Source: Chrysoperla carnea
Taxonomy: Eukaryota > Arthropoda > Insecta > Neuroptera > Chrysopidae
Reading direction: 5' to 3'
DNA length: 64,000 nt
Assembly: GCF_905475395.1 (NCBI RefSeq)
Contig: NC_058337.1
Location: 106,758,368-106,822,367 of the forward strand
The stretch's first letter is position 1. Every line of letters starts with the position of its first letter. The notes below the pieces were generated by a model that was given only the letters and a program-made list of their open reading frames with translations, was not told the DNA's origin and did no database searches. Made by a program: the position numbers and the translations under genes. Of the stretch, positions 24,301 to 38,900 are shown piece after piece.

Positions 24301-27300
24301 AATATACAATGCTCAAGTGAATCTATTTTGTCGAGTTCAGTAAGTTTTAGTATCGTCAATAAAGTTTACGTGTACAAATTGACTTTCGTAGATGTTGACA
24401 AGATCAAAATTTAAAATCATATTTTTTTTAAACCATTTGTTATTTTTATTTTCATTATGTATGTCCCATTTTCAGCAATTCAGGTGAAAATTTCTTAAAT
24501 GAAGAAATGCAAAAAAATGGTCTTTAATTTGCCTGATCGTCAACTTCTAAACCCCTCAACCTGCTTTTCTTATACCACAAAATCAGGCCTTTAAGCACTT
24601 TTGTTTGAAGACATTTCATGTTTTTGGCTAAAGACAAGAATACTGTTTCAATAACCAGCGTATAATAAAAAGAAACATTAAAGGAAGAGCAATTAAGACT
24701 TTAGCAATTAAGCTCTGTTGCTCATAATTTATTTTTTTTAGATTGACAATGGAATTACCACCAACTGGTGGCGTTTATTCATCGTATTCATTTAAAACCG
24801 TGAAATTGTTTAGTTTGCTCACCGCACGGGACTTTATTGTTACCGGATTTGAAATAACATTTGCAATGTATATTGTGTATTATATAATTGAGGAAATAAT
24901 TAAACTTAGATTTTTGAAGAGTCGATACTTCCAGTATTGGAACAACTTTATAGATGTTGCAATTGTTGGTGTAAGTGCATTTTAGATTTCATATAAATCG
25001 TATGAATAATTAACCGGATTTGCCTGTTTTTGAAAAAAAGTACTTGCCCAATAATCGTTGAACAAACTAATTTTTTGTTCTTACACAAAAATTTAAATAC
25101 AATTACACAAAATAGAAATTTAAAAAAATTGGTGGAAAGTTTTTTGTATTTAATTTGGATAAAAAACATTTTCTACAGTAATTTTTACCCAAAAAATTAA
25201 AAAAATGAATCTATTTTGACGGATGAGCGGGTAATTAGTAAGATATCGTTCCAAAATCGTATACTGAGGACGATATTCCGAAATAATTTTGTCAGAAACT
25301 TTTCGTTTATCGCATAATTGTCAGATACCAAAGAACATATACATATAATACATCCAGTTAATTTGACGACTGTCGAATAACCTTCAGTGATAAAATGAGT
25401 AATTTACTTTGTAATTCGTTTTAGTGTGGTGTGTATATTACAATATTTTTATTGATCAAAGGTATTACCTTTTCACCAAAAATATCAAAACTGATACACG
25501 ATAAAAATTTGGAAAAAGAGTACATAAGCTTGGATGGTTATATTAGGTACGAATGGATCTATTTAAAAATATGTGGTATATTAATATTTTTATGCCATTT
25601 AAAATTATTTAATTATTTTCATTTTACGCCATATATGTCACTGTTGAATGTTGTTATCATACGTGTAAGTTTGGTCCTAATGTTAATTACAGAATGGCAT
25701 CGAAAAGGCCTTTACAACAATTTTGCATGCACACAGCTGGATTAAGCCAGTGTTGGACTCGCAGGCCCTTAGTTTGATTTAGGTTCCTAAGTTTAACGTA
25801 GTAAATAAAACAACTGTTAAAAAGTAGCGTCATCGTTCTCGTGTTTTAGTTTTTGTGAAAACTATCTCCCATCTTTGTCGGCTATTGTGGCCGGCTTTTT
25901 ATTGGTCAACTTTTTATAAGCATTTTTAGTCTTCGTTATTCCATCACCTGCCCTTTTATCGAGTATGAGTAGCATAATTAAAAACTTGAAAATTTTATAA
26001 TACTCAGGTAGATGTTGGTGCGCGATTCCGTAGCATTTATTACTCTTGCCACATGGCTAATGTGGGTAATCCGATAATGAGCACGCTTAATACAATTGAC
26101 ATAAATCGACTTAGTTAAATTAGAAATAATTTTTTAATATTATAAAAATTCAATAAAACACAGTAAATGTTTCCGTAAATGTAAGTTTTACAGATCAAAA
26201 TTGCCAGGTTTTATAATATTAATCGAAAAATTGTAAGTTTTATAATTCTGCTCTGCCCAACGCATCAATTTCTACGCGCGGCTTTATTCATGTCTTTTTA
26301 ACTTATTATGATGATATGATGAAATTACGCAATAGATTGGCGCAAATTCGAGATCGTTATCGCCTGTCATTCACGAGAAACCGTAAACGAAAAAAAATTA
26401 CGAAAGAATGACGATAAATGCATCCACACAGGCATCAATCTAAAAGTGATCCTAGCTATGAAACGTACAGAATGTTGAAGATTTCTATTTGAATTTTCGG
26501 ACCCATTACAATACCTTCATTGGGCAGTTAAAAAATAACATATTTAGTTTTTATATTGGTTGGAAAGTCAAAATCCCTTAATTAAAACTATATAACTTTG
26601 TAATAAAGGCAATTTAATCAAATCGATACATTTTGTCACCTAGGTACTATACGTGATAGGTTGTAAAGGTCTTTTTGAGTATACTATATATTCACACTGA
26701 CCTTGATTTTTAAAACCTATTTTTTTTTGTTTCAGTCATTAAAGCACATTTTGGGATTTCTCGTAATGTTTGGACTAGTCTATTTTGCTTTTGCTGAACT
26801 AGGATATTTATTATTTGGAGCAACAGTATGTTGTTTTCATTTGATTATTAATATTAGTTCTTAATTGACATTTAAATTGCTTCAATCTCGTTGAATTTTT
26901 TTACATTTCAAAGTAATGTAAAAATGTGGGCATTTGTGGGTTCAAGAAAAAGGGCTCAAATTTATACCAGTTCAAGTTTGTGGAGGGCAGGGGGGTTCAA
27001 GTACGTTTTTTCTAAACGAAACGGAGAGCCGAATGATGGCTTGTTTGAAAGGTGAAAACCCCTTTCAAACGACAAATATAACGGATTTTGAAAAAATTAT
27101 AAAAACGTATTTCGGCTACCATGTAGTAATCATTATTATGAATTAACTAATCGTAACGTCGTTTGGGGAACTTAAGAGTAACAAAGATAAACGCACATAC
27201 ATACGCTCACACACACACACACACCAGAGGGGATTCAATACATAAATGAGGACTTACTAAATGTGCCATCTATTTTAGGGAAAATAAAACTTAATATATT

Positions 27301-29484
27301 TTCCTAATAATGCATTTTTTTAACAGGCTAGACAATTTCGTACATACTTGATATCGATGTATACGTTATTTAAAATTTTATTGGGTGATTTTGATTATAC
27401 AGAATTGGAAGATTCTGATCGTATTATTGGACCATTATATTTCTTATCATTTTTATTCACAGTCTTCTTTTTTATGGTGGTATGTATTTAAATTAATTTA
27501 AATTACAGTGAATACCGTTTAAAGCAACATCGCGTTTTGTGCCCGGAGTTTCGTATACAAAGGCATGCAGGTTGATTTTTAAAAATTTTCATCCTTATAT
27601 TTCTAGAATGAAATGGGAAATCATAGAAAGCAAAAACACAGCTAAGTTTTAGGAGGAATTAAAATACATTATGTATTATCATTCGGAACAACTATATGGT
27701 CAAACGTAAAATTATCTCGTTCTTTGTTGCAAAAATGCAACTGTTTTGTTTGAAAACTGTTTTTCATAAACTACAGTTTTCGATACCGGATTTTGATGTT
27801 TTTTAAAGCTAAAAATTAAACAAGTATAGGAAAAAGTTACTTTTTTTCGATAAAAAACAAGAATCCGTAATAAAATGATTATTTTGAGAATTTGGTGATC
27901 AAAAATTTTTGCTCTTCAATACAGAGTGTACTTCTAATGAAGAACGAGGTTTTTCGCATTTGCATATGCATTATAATCGACTATTTGTTGCTGTAACTAT
28001 CGGTTATAACGATTGAGTATCGATGATGGGCACTTTCGATGCAGCTTTAAACGATTTTCATGTTGTCTGGTACTTTAAGCTACGATATTAAACAAAAAAT
28101 TACTTCAATGTTTTAGAACATGTTCTTAGCAATTGTAAATGAAACTTATGTGATGACTAAATATGAAAAAGATCGATTTGGTGTCCAGCATGCTTTACCA
28201 CTTGGAAATTATATAAAACGTGGCATTTATAGAGTTATTCCATTCTTCCGCCCACCTACTTGCGAAGCAATAAATTCAAAGCGTGCTAAAAGTGCACTTT
28301 TACGCGTTAAACATGCACTATTAAGGTTTGTAATCAATTTTTTAAATTGCAAATCGTAATATAAAGATCTAATTAACATGTACAAAATGGATTCTTTGAA
28401 AAGTATCATTAAAAAAATTAGCTATTTGCAACCCTTGTACTTATCAAACCTGTCTTCCATGACAGAAACTAGAAAATGAGGCACTCCAGCCTATATTACG
28501 GTCAGTTATGGATAAATTATAATATTTTTATAGGAGTAATTTTACCTTAACTGAGATTAATATGTTCCTTGCGAAATATGGAATTGATGGCAAAAAAGCA
28601 ACTAATCCACATGATATTGCTAGAATAGTCACTGATTTAGAAAGAAAAGGCTTTGCTCCAATGGGTAAGTGTCTAAAAATTTTTTTGTTATCATTAAGAA
28701 CTTGTTAAACCACGATTTTTGTTGTGGCATTCTATGCTTCTAAAGGAAAATCATTAGTTGTGTTTTTATCGGACAATAGTCTTTGGAATCCTACTTTCAA
28801 AATTGTAAAATAAGAACCAATTTATTAACTTTTTGTAATATTTTAGAACCTCCAACACTTGACGAGTTAAAATTATACAACAAAGGTATCTTGGATGAGG
28901 AAGATGTTTTAACTGAGAGCAGATGGACTGGTTTAACGTTAGCCAACTTTAAAGAGTAAGTTTTTGGAACAGTTCTGGATTCAATTGTTTAGCCTGATAA
29001 TCGTACATTAAGTTAGGAGTAGGAGTGACAGACTTTGAGAGAGCCGGATGTTATGCTATGTTAAAAAAATGGCTTCTTTTTGGAATCCGCAATATTAGTT
29101 CCGCACTTAATCTTACGAATGACAATGCATTGCCTTATTTTCGACAGTTATTAATAATTATTCTTTGATGTTCATAGTGTGATCAGGAACTCTTCTTGAG
29201 ATTAATGAGTAGGAACTATAGTGTTGTGTACTAATTGCTTAATATGAAGAGCCTGTTTTAGAAATATATATAAAAATGACATTAAAGTTATTGAAATATA
29301 TAGATTACGAAATTAAAATCAAAAAATTGACCAGAGAAAAGTAAAGCGATTCAAATAATCTTTGATTTTTTTCAGAATAATGTGTCGTTTAGTATATATA
29401 GAAAAACAAATTGCTGCAACTTCACGTCGTATTTCTAATGTTGGAGAATTAATAGAAAATCCTTGTCTGAAACCTGTTTGCTAA
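21328..29484 (+). CDS. Polycystin-2-like (TRPP) cation channel, paralogue A
   Basis: Fifteen exons: 21328-21430, 21488-21706, 21745-21858, 21972-22111, 22833-22961, 23224-23345, 24115-24339, 24742-24970, 25425-25664, 26736-26825, 27327-27479, 28117-28325, 28534-28664, 28847-28955, 29376-29484. They total 2322 nt, giving 773 aa and TAA. TM1 is near residue 131-148. The extracellular polycystin (TOP) domain follows at about 150-360, including R-R-T-R-V, NLFCRVQ and MELPPTGGV, then TM2 (about 375-400), the S3-S4 region in exon 9, and S5 in exon 10. The pore loop has the PKD2-type selectivity filter L-G-D at 556-558, then GPLYF and S6 with NMFLAIVNETY. The C-tail has a weak EF-hand-like region (FTLTEINMFLAKYGID) without a clear calcium loop. 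It is expected to be a membrane cation channel, perhaps ciliary or sperm-tail as for other PKD2 relatives. AATAAA lies at 29536. The exact end of exon 2 is the least certain junction. Confidence 0.85.
27208..27224. repeat. (CA)n microsatellite in an intron of channel gene A
   Basis: Uninterrupted CA dinucleotides, about 8 units, within intron 10 (26826-27326) of gene A. Confidence 0.8.
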
Positions 29485-29535
29485 ATCATTAAGAGTTCAG
29501 ATTACTTTATACCTAATACATAATTTCATTGTAAA

Positions 29536-29552
29536 AATAAATGCATAATAAA
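29536..29552 (+). promoter_or_regulatory. Two AATAAA polyadenylation signals
   Basis: AATAAA at 29536-29541 and again at 29547-29552, 52-63 bases past the stop of channel gene A. This is the likely 3' end of that transcript, about 420 bases before the start codon of gene B. Confidence 0.55.
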
Positions 29553-29968
29553 AGTTTATTTCATGAAATATTTGCTAGATTTTTATTAAATTACTAGCTG
29601 AAATCTATTACAAAATTAAAAGTGCCATCAGCAAACATTTGACAGAAATAGCCACTTCAAAGTTCCGGGAATTCGGTAGATAAACCTGCAGAAAGTCTTG
29701 AGATAATGAAATTAATCTATATTCAAATAAAAGCTGCTCAGAATTGTAGTATTTACCTGAATATATGAACAAATCAAATTAGAAATAGTATCCACCGGAA
29801 AGATTTCTGAACGTAATGTTAATTAAAACTTCCATTGCCATGGAAATTGTTCGTGAAAGCATCAGTTATTTATACATTTGATTATATTGTAGTTTTTTTG
29901 CTTGTTTATGACAGAAAAGAATTTTTTTTTATAAACATTTTAAGATAAGAAAATAATTATTATTAAAG

Positions 29969-32900
29969 ATGGACAATGAATTTCCATGTACATCACATTC
30001 ATCACCCAATGCAAAACATCTAGCAGCTGCATCAAAATCAGCATCTTTCAAAGATCAATCATCCGCATCTAAATATTCATCTTATAAAGAATCATCGTTT
30101 CTAACGAAGTCTTCATCTTCTAAAGAACCATCATCTTCATTTAAATGGTCTTCTAAGCTAACATCATCTTCATTGAAGTCATCAATACCTTCATGTTCTT
30201 ACGAACCATCGTCTATATTATCAAAATCAAAATCTTATAAACAGACATCGTTTTCATCAAAATCTCCATCTTCTAAAGCACCATCATCTACATCTAAATC
30301 ATCTCCTAAATTACAATCATCTTTACCTTCAAATGATCAGCCTCTAGATATATGTCCATATCGTTCCGATACTGTTTTGATAAAAAATGAAACTATAGGG
30401 AATGAGTTGCCTAGGACAACAAATTCAGCACAGGTTGGAGAAAAGAAGGGAAGTGAAAGAATTTTTGTGGGGGAAAAAATTGTTATAAAGACATACGGTA
30501 ATTTTTATTTTAAAATCTATTTAGTAATTTGTTCATGGATAGAAAAAATCCGTATATTTGAATTAGAGAATAATAGCCCACAGGACCAATTTTTGATAGC
30601 ATTCCTAAGCTTTAAACTGAAATATATCCATTTTTTTTATTATAACGGAAAGAAATCGAATAACAACCGATAGTTATAAGTCAAACGTTGTCCGTAAGAT
30701 CGTAAAGAAACGCATGTACACAGTCTCAACGGTGATGTAAACTGCAGTAAATTGTTTGATCGTTGCCTTGCGGGCTATATAGGTCACGAAAACCCAAATA
30801 TTTCTTTTCGGCAAAGCAGAAAAGTGATTTTGTGTATCCAGCCTGGCGTAGATTAGGCTACTAGAGATCGAATTGATCTGAATCTGCGGACCTGGGTCTG
30901 AAACAATTGTGATCTGCCAAATACGACATACTAAAAATTCACTATAGTGTGTTCATCGTGTTTTCATTTCCATTGCTTCGTTATTTAAATAGGAATAGAA
31001 ATATTTTACTACGTTTGCGAATTTGTTTTTAACATCAGTCTTGATAACTTTCTTATCCAACTTAGCGGGTGGATTGGAATTTTCTAGAATAAAAATGATC
31101 TCGGTCGAAATATTAGAAATTAGTTATTCTTATAAAAACTTCATCTTCTAAACTTATTTTAACAAAAGCATAACTTGAAAACAAGTACCAACAAAAAAAT
31201 TTTAGTTTACTATATTTTTCAAATCTTAATCTTTTAATTGATGTTTTAATAGATCCAAAAACTAAAAAACTTGTATCACAAAAAGAAGAATTTATCCCTG
31301 CGTCACCCGTAGAAGAAAATTTGGATCGCATTGAAGAAGAATATATAAATCCATCATTTATGGCAGTGTACAGTTCATCATCACATACATCTAAACATTT
31401 ATCTAAACCTACGTCGTTCACTGCCAAACCTTTATCCAAACCAGTATCTTCCACTAAACCCTTATCTAAATGTGTATCATCTACTTCTAAACCTTTATCT
31501 AAACCTGTTTCATCCACTTCTAAACATTTATCTAAACTTACATCGCTACATGAACCTAAACCTTCGTGTTCTAAACCTTTGGACAATGAAGACATGTGTG
31601 TATGTGTCTCACTAACTGATTCGAACAAAGGCGAAAGTATTAAGGATATTTCATTGTCTGGTAAAACAACTTTTGCAGAAATTGCAGAAAAAAAGAGTCA
31701 GAATGAAAGACTTTTGTTGGGAGAAAATATTGTTATAAGATCTTTCGGTAATTTTTGCTTTAAACTTTATAGTACCTACAGTAGATACTATCATACATTT
31801 GTATAGCTTCAATGCGATGAAATATTTTTGAAAATAGTGCGTTCTCTTTCACGATTTCTAATTCCGCCATTGCCATAAAATTGATGAATAGCCAATTGTT
31901 TTTGTTATACTAATAAGATGACAAGTGAATAAAAAATGCAAAAATAGTTTGGTCTGACCCTCTAAAACCAGATTTTTCGTCGTCCGATATACCGAAAATT
32001 TAACTTTCTGAAGGATGCATTTTCAAAAATTTTGCAAATAAAAATTGTCTCAGCCATAATGAAAATACGAAGCTTCAAATGAATGGTATAATAACAAAAA
32101 ATTTTCACTAATAGTTATTGTGGACTATTACACTTTAAAATTTTTAATAAAATTCCGTTAGATCCAAAATCCAAACGACTTGTATCACAGAGAAAGGGAT
32201 ACATTTCGGCAAAATCAGTTGCACAGTTTATGGAAAATCTGGATCGTGTTGAGGCTGAACATACAGACGCGTCTTTCCCATCAGTGTACGATAGTTATCT
32301 TCAAAGAACTGGTCAAGTAAAAAATGAATCCATGCCCATGAAAATAAGAATGCAAAGTAAATTATCAAATTTGAGCTGAAGTTTTTGCAGGCCTAGTGTA
32401 AATTGAGATACCTGTTAGTGAGGTGACGCGGTGCAGTTTTATGTAGATGGATGAGAATGGATATCGTAGGTTCATGTATGGAGGGTAATCCATAGACAGG
32501 CGCCGCAGTTTGTACCTCGTGAGTTTTTATATATTCTCGACGTAAGTAATTATTGTCCAGTATACCCACCATTCATAAACCTGCTTTACCTCTAAGCTCC
32601 ATCTAAATAATATTTCATCAGCTCTCCTCACTAACATACGTCTCAATTTGCACTCGGCCTTAACGCTTTAAAGTGTATTTTTTTTCTTTTTAAGAATATT
32701 GGAAGACTCATGATTTGGTTATGGATAACGATAATATAGATTATCGTATGCAAATATCGATGGTAGAACTTGCAACTTTTTTAATTTTTGTGTTTATTTT
32801 AACGTTAAGTAAGATTTTAACATCGTGTATTCATAGGCGTTTTCGGGTACATCATGTGAAAGCTAAATGCATGGGCAGTTCAGTTCCAGGGGAGGTGTTC

Positions 32901-35900
32901 GTGCCTAATTTTTCGATATATAAAAATAAATTCTAATTTAGAAGGGTTTGGAAGTTCCAAAGTATTTTTCCAATTAATAATTTGGATTTTTTTTCTTGGT
33001 AGCACTTTACTTGGACGTATATCCTTCTCAATATAAATATCATTTTACGAATTCTGTGCGAAGAGCCTTTATCACTTCTGATTTCAAAAACTTGATAAAA
33101 ATCCAAATGAATTTTAAACAAATAAAAAGTGCTGGTGATATTTGGGGTGTATGTATTTTAACTTTTAAATAAAACTTAAAGTCGTCAATATATCAACTCC
33201 GAAGAAGTTTTTTGTATTAAAAAAAGAGATAAACACCAATTTCAACAGAAGAAAATGTCAGTGATGTTTTAAACACACACTTTGCTTGAAGGGAGCTACG
33301 CCGATGATGTTCGAGAAAATTTACAAATGTGAAAAAAGCATTTTGTGTATAATTTTATAAAGTTAATATCCTCCATATTTTCGCAGCTTACAAAAAAAAA
33401 AAGTTGTAGGAGGCTATTTTTACTATACATTTGTGAATCGTTGTGCAGGTCTTTTCCGATGTTGGCGACTTTGTAGTGCTTGCTAGTTTAGGTAATTTTT
33501 CCAAAGTAATGGTTTATATTTTTTAGTACCTTACAAAAAAGTTGATAGAAACTCTACACCCCACATATTACTATAATTTTGATGAGTTACGAATAAAAAG
33601 ATTGTATTTTTATGATAATAATCCAATATATGAGAATGCTTTAATTGGAACTACAAGAATTATAATGGTAAGCTCCATTTATTAATTCATCAATTTTTTT
33701 TTTGATAAATTAGACAAAATTTAACTAGGAATCATTTGTAAAATTTATCCGAAGAATTCGTAGAATTTGGTTTCTTGGTAAATTGGTTTATTAACATTGG
33801 ATAAAATTTGTGTGTCGAAAACAATTAAATTAATTTTTTTTTTATATTTTCATGACTTCGCCAGGTACAAAAAGTGAGGTATATTTTGAAAAATTAAGCC
33901 AAATTTTTATCCAATTAGTAAAACTTAAACAAATATTTGAAAAAAATGATTCAAATTTGGTAGATTGGCATACTTACATAGGCTAACCTATTGTAGTTAC
34001 TACCAGAAATTCGATCATTAAGATCTAATCAAATCGGTAATAGAAGATTTTTTATACTTCATCCAGGCATTAAAATAATTTTTTTCTTATTTCCCAGAAA
34101 CGTGTAAAAAATGATTCTTGTCTGGTGCATAGTGCATTTCATAGATTATTTAAACGTGTATGTTACACTTATTTTTCACCTACTGTTGAAGATAAACGAC
34201 CCCTTGGAACCGATTTGTGAGTGTTGACTTACACTTATCATAAATAGTTTAAAAAAATTTAAATAAAAATATAAATTTTGACTTAGCGTTTGGTATTATC
34301 AAGAAGGTGCATCAAATGATACTGGAACTTGGGGCGATTATGGTCATTATACGACCGGTGGATATTCTCAGTTATTATTTTGGAAAAGTGAACGTGATTC
34401 TCGTATGTTGTTATACAGTATGAAAAATAATCATTGGTTAACTCGGGCCACGCGTGCTTTAATTGTAGATTTCTTATTATTTAATCCAACAATCAACTAT
34501 TTTTGTAAAGTAAGGTAAGTAGAGTTTGTTAAGCATCAGCCTTCAATGATATTGCCATAAAGAAAATTTCTTTGTAAAGGCCCCGGCGGCTTGCTTATGA
34601 ACCTCTGTCAAGTTGGCTGAAAAGTCAGAACGTTGAAGTCCTAGGCTTTCTTAACAATCTCCACGGCAAAATTTGATTATAAATAGTTTCGAGATAAGGA
34701 GGGATCAACATTTAAATATAGGCAAAATATATTTATACACGGCATTTTGCTAACATTAATTAAAAATTTGTTTTAGAATGACTTTTGAACTACCCCCTGA
34801 AGGTGGTGTTAATCCATTGGTATCAATTGACACAGTGAAATTAATATTTCCAATAGGAACAAGGGATTATATAGTTTTAGGATTGTTTTTTGTTATTTTT
34901 TGGTTTGGAATATATTACATGATAGAAGAAGTGAAGAGGATTTCATTTTTTAATTACCAATATTGTTTACATCTCAAACGTTTTCTTGACTTAGCCATTT
35001 GTCTGGTATGGATTATTTTATTCTTCTTTTTGTATTTTTCCTCACCGTATATTACCTTTTGTGAAAACATGGAACCCCTTTCTTTAACAAACAGTGCGAG
35101 AGCTTATTTGACAGTGCCGAACACTCACTCGAAGGCCTGTGGCTCATTGAGTGTGGACAGGGACACTCATTAATTTGCAACAAATTTTCCGAAAGGGGTT
35201 AATTTGCAACAAAATTTTAACAATCCCGCCAAATGATCACTGGATTCTCTCCCTACTGATAGAGGGAAAATTAAATTTTTTGAATTCTGATGACGTCATA
35301 AAGTTAAAAAATTCGATTTTTTTGATAACACCGGCAAATTTGATCCGATCTTATTTAAATTTTTTTTGAAACCCACTAATTTTGGGCCACTCTTTTCAGC
35401 TGTGATATCAGTTTTTCGTTAGTTATCACTACTGTGCTTAATTCCAGAATCAGGACTCCATATTCTTGAAGCCTATTAGAGCTAGGCTAATTTTGATTAC
35501 ATATTTGAAAAGTATGACCCAAATTTAGTAGGATTACATATTTGGTTTGTGAAAATTGGATAAAATTTGGATGTGATAGAGCTAAATTAAGTTTTTTGGA
35601 TTTTGATGACGTCATAAAGTTCAAAAATTCGATTTTTTTGATAACACAGGCAAATTTGATCCGATCTCATTGAAATTTTTTTTGAAACCCACTAATTTTG
35701 GGTCATTATTTTCATCTGTGATGTCAGTTTTTGCTAGTTATCATTTATGTGCTTAATTTCGGGACCAGGGCGCCACATTCTTGAAACCTATTAGAGCTAG
35801 GCTAATTTTGATTACATATTTAAAAAGTATGACCCAAATTTAGTAGGATTACATATTTGGTTTGTCAAAATTGAATAAAATTTGGATGTGATAGAGCAAA

Positions 35901-38900
35901 ATTAAAATTTTTGAGTTCTGATGACGTCATAAAGTTAAAAAATTTAATTTCTTGATAACATCGGCAAATTTGAGCCGATCTTATTGAAATACTTTTGAGC
36001 TGTGATGTCAGTTTATCGTTAGTTATCACTAATGTGCTTAATTCCGGGGCCAGGATTCCACATTCTTGAAATCTATTAGAGATTGCTTACTTCTTGGTTT
36101 TCAAAATTGGATAAAATTTGGATGTGATAAGTCCCTTGTTGTGGAAATTTTAATCGATTATAGGTTGAGCTAATCTGGATTGAATGAAGGAAGCCTTGAA
36201 TGATTTTCTTATATACTAGGATTGACATTAGTAACGCACATTTTGAATTCGCTAATTCGATTTTCGAAATCATTTTGCCGCATTTGTAAATACAATTGTC
36301 TTATTTAATTGTAATTTTTAGTTGACCATGTATATAGTGATTTATATACTAGTAAAAACATTTTATCTTCGTAACTATATAACGAAAGCAATTCGAGGTA
36401 CAATAAAAAGGCGATATATTAGTTTGGATAATGTTATACGGTTTGAAAAAATTTATATGCAAATAGCTGGATTACTACTATTTTTATGTTTTTTAAAATT
36501 AACTTATTTTATGAATTTAACCAATTGTATGGTTGTTTTGAATGTCACCATTAAACGGGTAAGATTTTTTTAATTTAATAACCGCGGGCTGGATTCATTG
36601 AATGGCGTGAATACTCGGAAAACTTGAAAAATACTTTTAGAAGAACAAGAAATAATCGTTCTTTACTTTTCTGCGAAAATAATATTCGTTGTTTCTAGGC
36701 AATGAAACAGTTCATTGGATATTTGCTGTATTTTGGATTGATTTTATCGGCATTTGCATCCGTTGCTCATTTATCATTTGGTACTCAGGTAGAAAAATTA
36801 GCCTTTAAATACGAATTAATATTTATATGAAATACAAAATCTATTTCAGTCCAATTGTTTTCGTACTTGGACAATGTCATTTTTTTCATTAATTCGTGTA
36901 TTTGCGGGTGAATTCAATTATTTGGAATTTTACGAAAGTGATAAAATATTTGGACCGATATTTTTTTCAATATATCTATTCACCGTATGCTTCCATCTTG
37001 TGGTATGTAAATTAAATTTCATCTTTTAACACTACTTTGGTGTAAAAATCGAATTTCAAGTCCAGGTCTTGGTGTTGTAGGACCTAGAATGTAAGGGAAA
37101 AAGCTTTGAGGAAAAATGGGTGGAAGGACGAAAATTTTGCAATTCCCCCTCCTCTTTTTGAACAGGATCCCCGAGATACAAAATTTGAGAAAATGTCAAT
37201 TAATCACCCATGAACAATGTCTCAAAGTTTCAACTTCCAGTTTGTTTTCATCTAAAACTACTTGTTGACTATGTTACAAGTGTGTAGTGTGTATTAACAC
37301 GTAAAGATGTATACTTTGGCATAAGTGTATTTCTAGAATTTAATTTGTAAAAAAATATTCAAAATCCTTGTTCTGAGGCTGAGGATCTATCAGTCCGTGA
37401 ATAAGAACGAATGCGACTAGGTTTTTTAATAAAAATTATCCATCTTAATGCCGAAAAACGGAATAAAATAAGAAAACTATTTTTTTTTAAGTTTGTCTAT
37501 TTGGCAATTGTACATGAAACATTTCAAGAAACATTAGCGGAACAAGAACGATTAGGGATTGAACATTCATTACCATTTGACAAGTATGTACAACGTGGTT
37601 TAACAAAATTCTTATCATGGTTAAGATTAGGAAAACGTCCAGATAGTGAAGAATGTGAGAGTAAAGAGGCTCGAGATACGCTTTTAGAAGTGAAAAATGC
37701 TTTATTGAAGTTAGTATAACCAATATTTTCGAATGTTTCAATAGACCAATATTGAATTTTTGAATCGCATAAAATAAAAAAGTTTGCAAGTACCTGTTTC
37801 ATCTACTAGATCATGCAAATTTCATGAAAGTGTCCCAAAAGTAGAAATAAAGATTGTACTGGACTGTATTTTTCTTGTTTAATTGAAGGATAGATCCCCG
37901 CTTTTATTCATATTTTCTAAACTTTTCAGAAATAATTTTACATTAACAGAAATAAACATGTTCTTTGCCAAATATGGTATTGATTATAAAAGATGTAGAA
38001 ATCCGAGGGATGTTCAGAGAATAGTTCAAGACTTGGAAAGGAAAGGATATTGTGCAATGGGTAAGCATTGAAATAATTTTTTTTTTTTGGGAATATATAT
38101 ATATCACACTAGCAGTTATCTGCCCGCATCACTGAGCAATTTCAAAACAGACTATCGCGTTATATTCTTCACTTCCCTTGCCTTCACTTACCTCATAAGT
38201 GAGATAAAATTTAGTCAATAAGACTTTTTAGAAGGGCATAGCTAAACCCTTTAATGCTTATGCATTTATTCATAAAACCAGTTCTTAGCTCTAAAAATGG
38301 CTCGGAACTATTATAGAAAATGGTTGTTTAATTTTGATTAGGCGAGAATTGGATCTGATCGCCATCTATACTTACGTATTTTCCGTTTTGTATTGATATA
38401 AATAGTGATAAAATTACGTTACTTACATTTACGGATTCAGAATTGGCCTCTCAATTACAAAAATTTTTCGTTTGTTTAATTTATTCCATTCACTTTATTA
38501 GAACCACCAACTCGGGAAGATATAATGGCATGCAATAAATGGAAAACAGAGCTAGAGCCTGAAGAAATATTGGCAACACCTAGACATCAAAGATTGACGT
38601 TGAACTTCAAAGATTTTAAAGAGTAAGAACTATTCTGTTTGTATAAATTATATTTATTATACAAAGCTTTCTTGTAAGATTAAAATAAAAAGGAGATGTC
38701 GAAAGAGAATTTTCGCTTATTCTGTAGGTAATCAATAATTTTAAATTCGTCAATGGTCAAAACTGGAATATTTATCTTCACTCTCGCGATATTTCAAGAG
38801 TAAGTATTTAATCAATTTTGTTTAACTTCTATTGTTTATTTTGTAGCTTAATGGAACGCATGCGACACATTGAAAAGAAAATCACTCAAACTTCAAGACG

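Noticed and set aside
34778-35173. 131-codon open frame across the end of gene B exon 9
   Set aside because: The first 76 codons are the true exon; the remainder reads into the intron past a good donor (CTG/GTATGG at 35006) and runs up to the 315-bp repeat.
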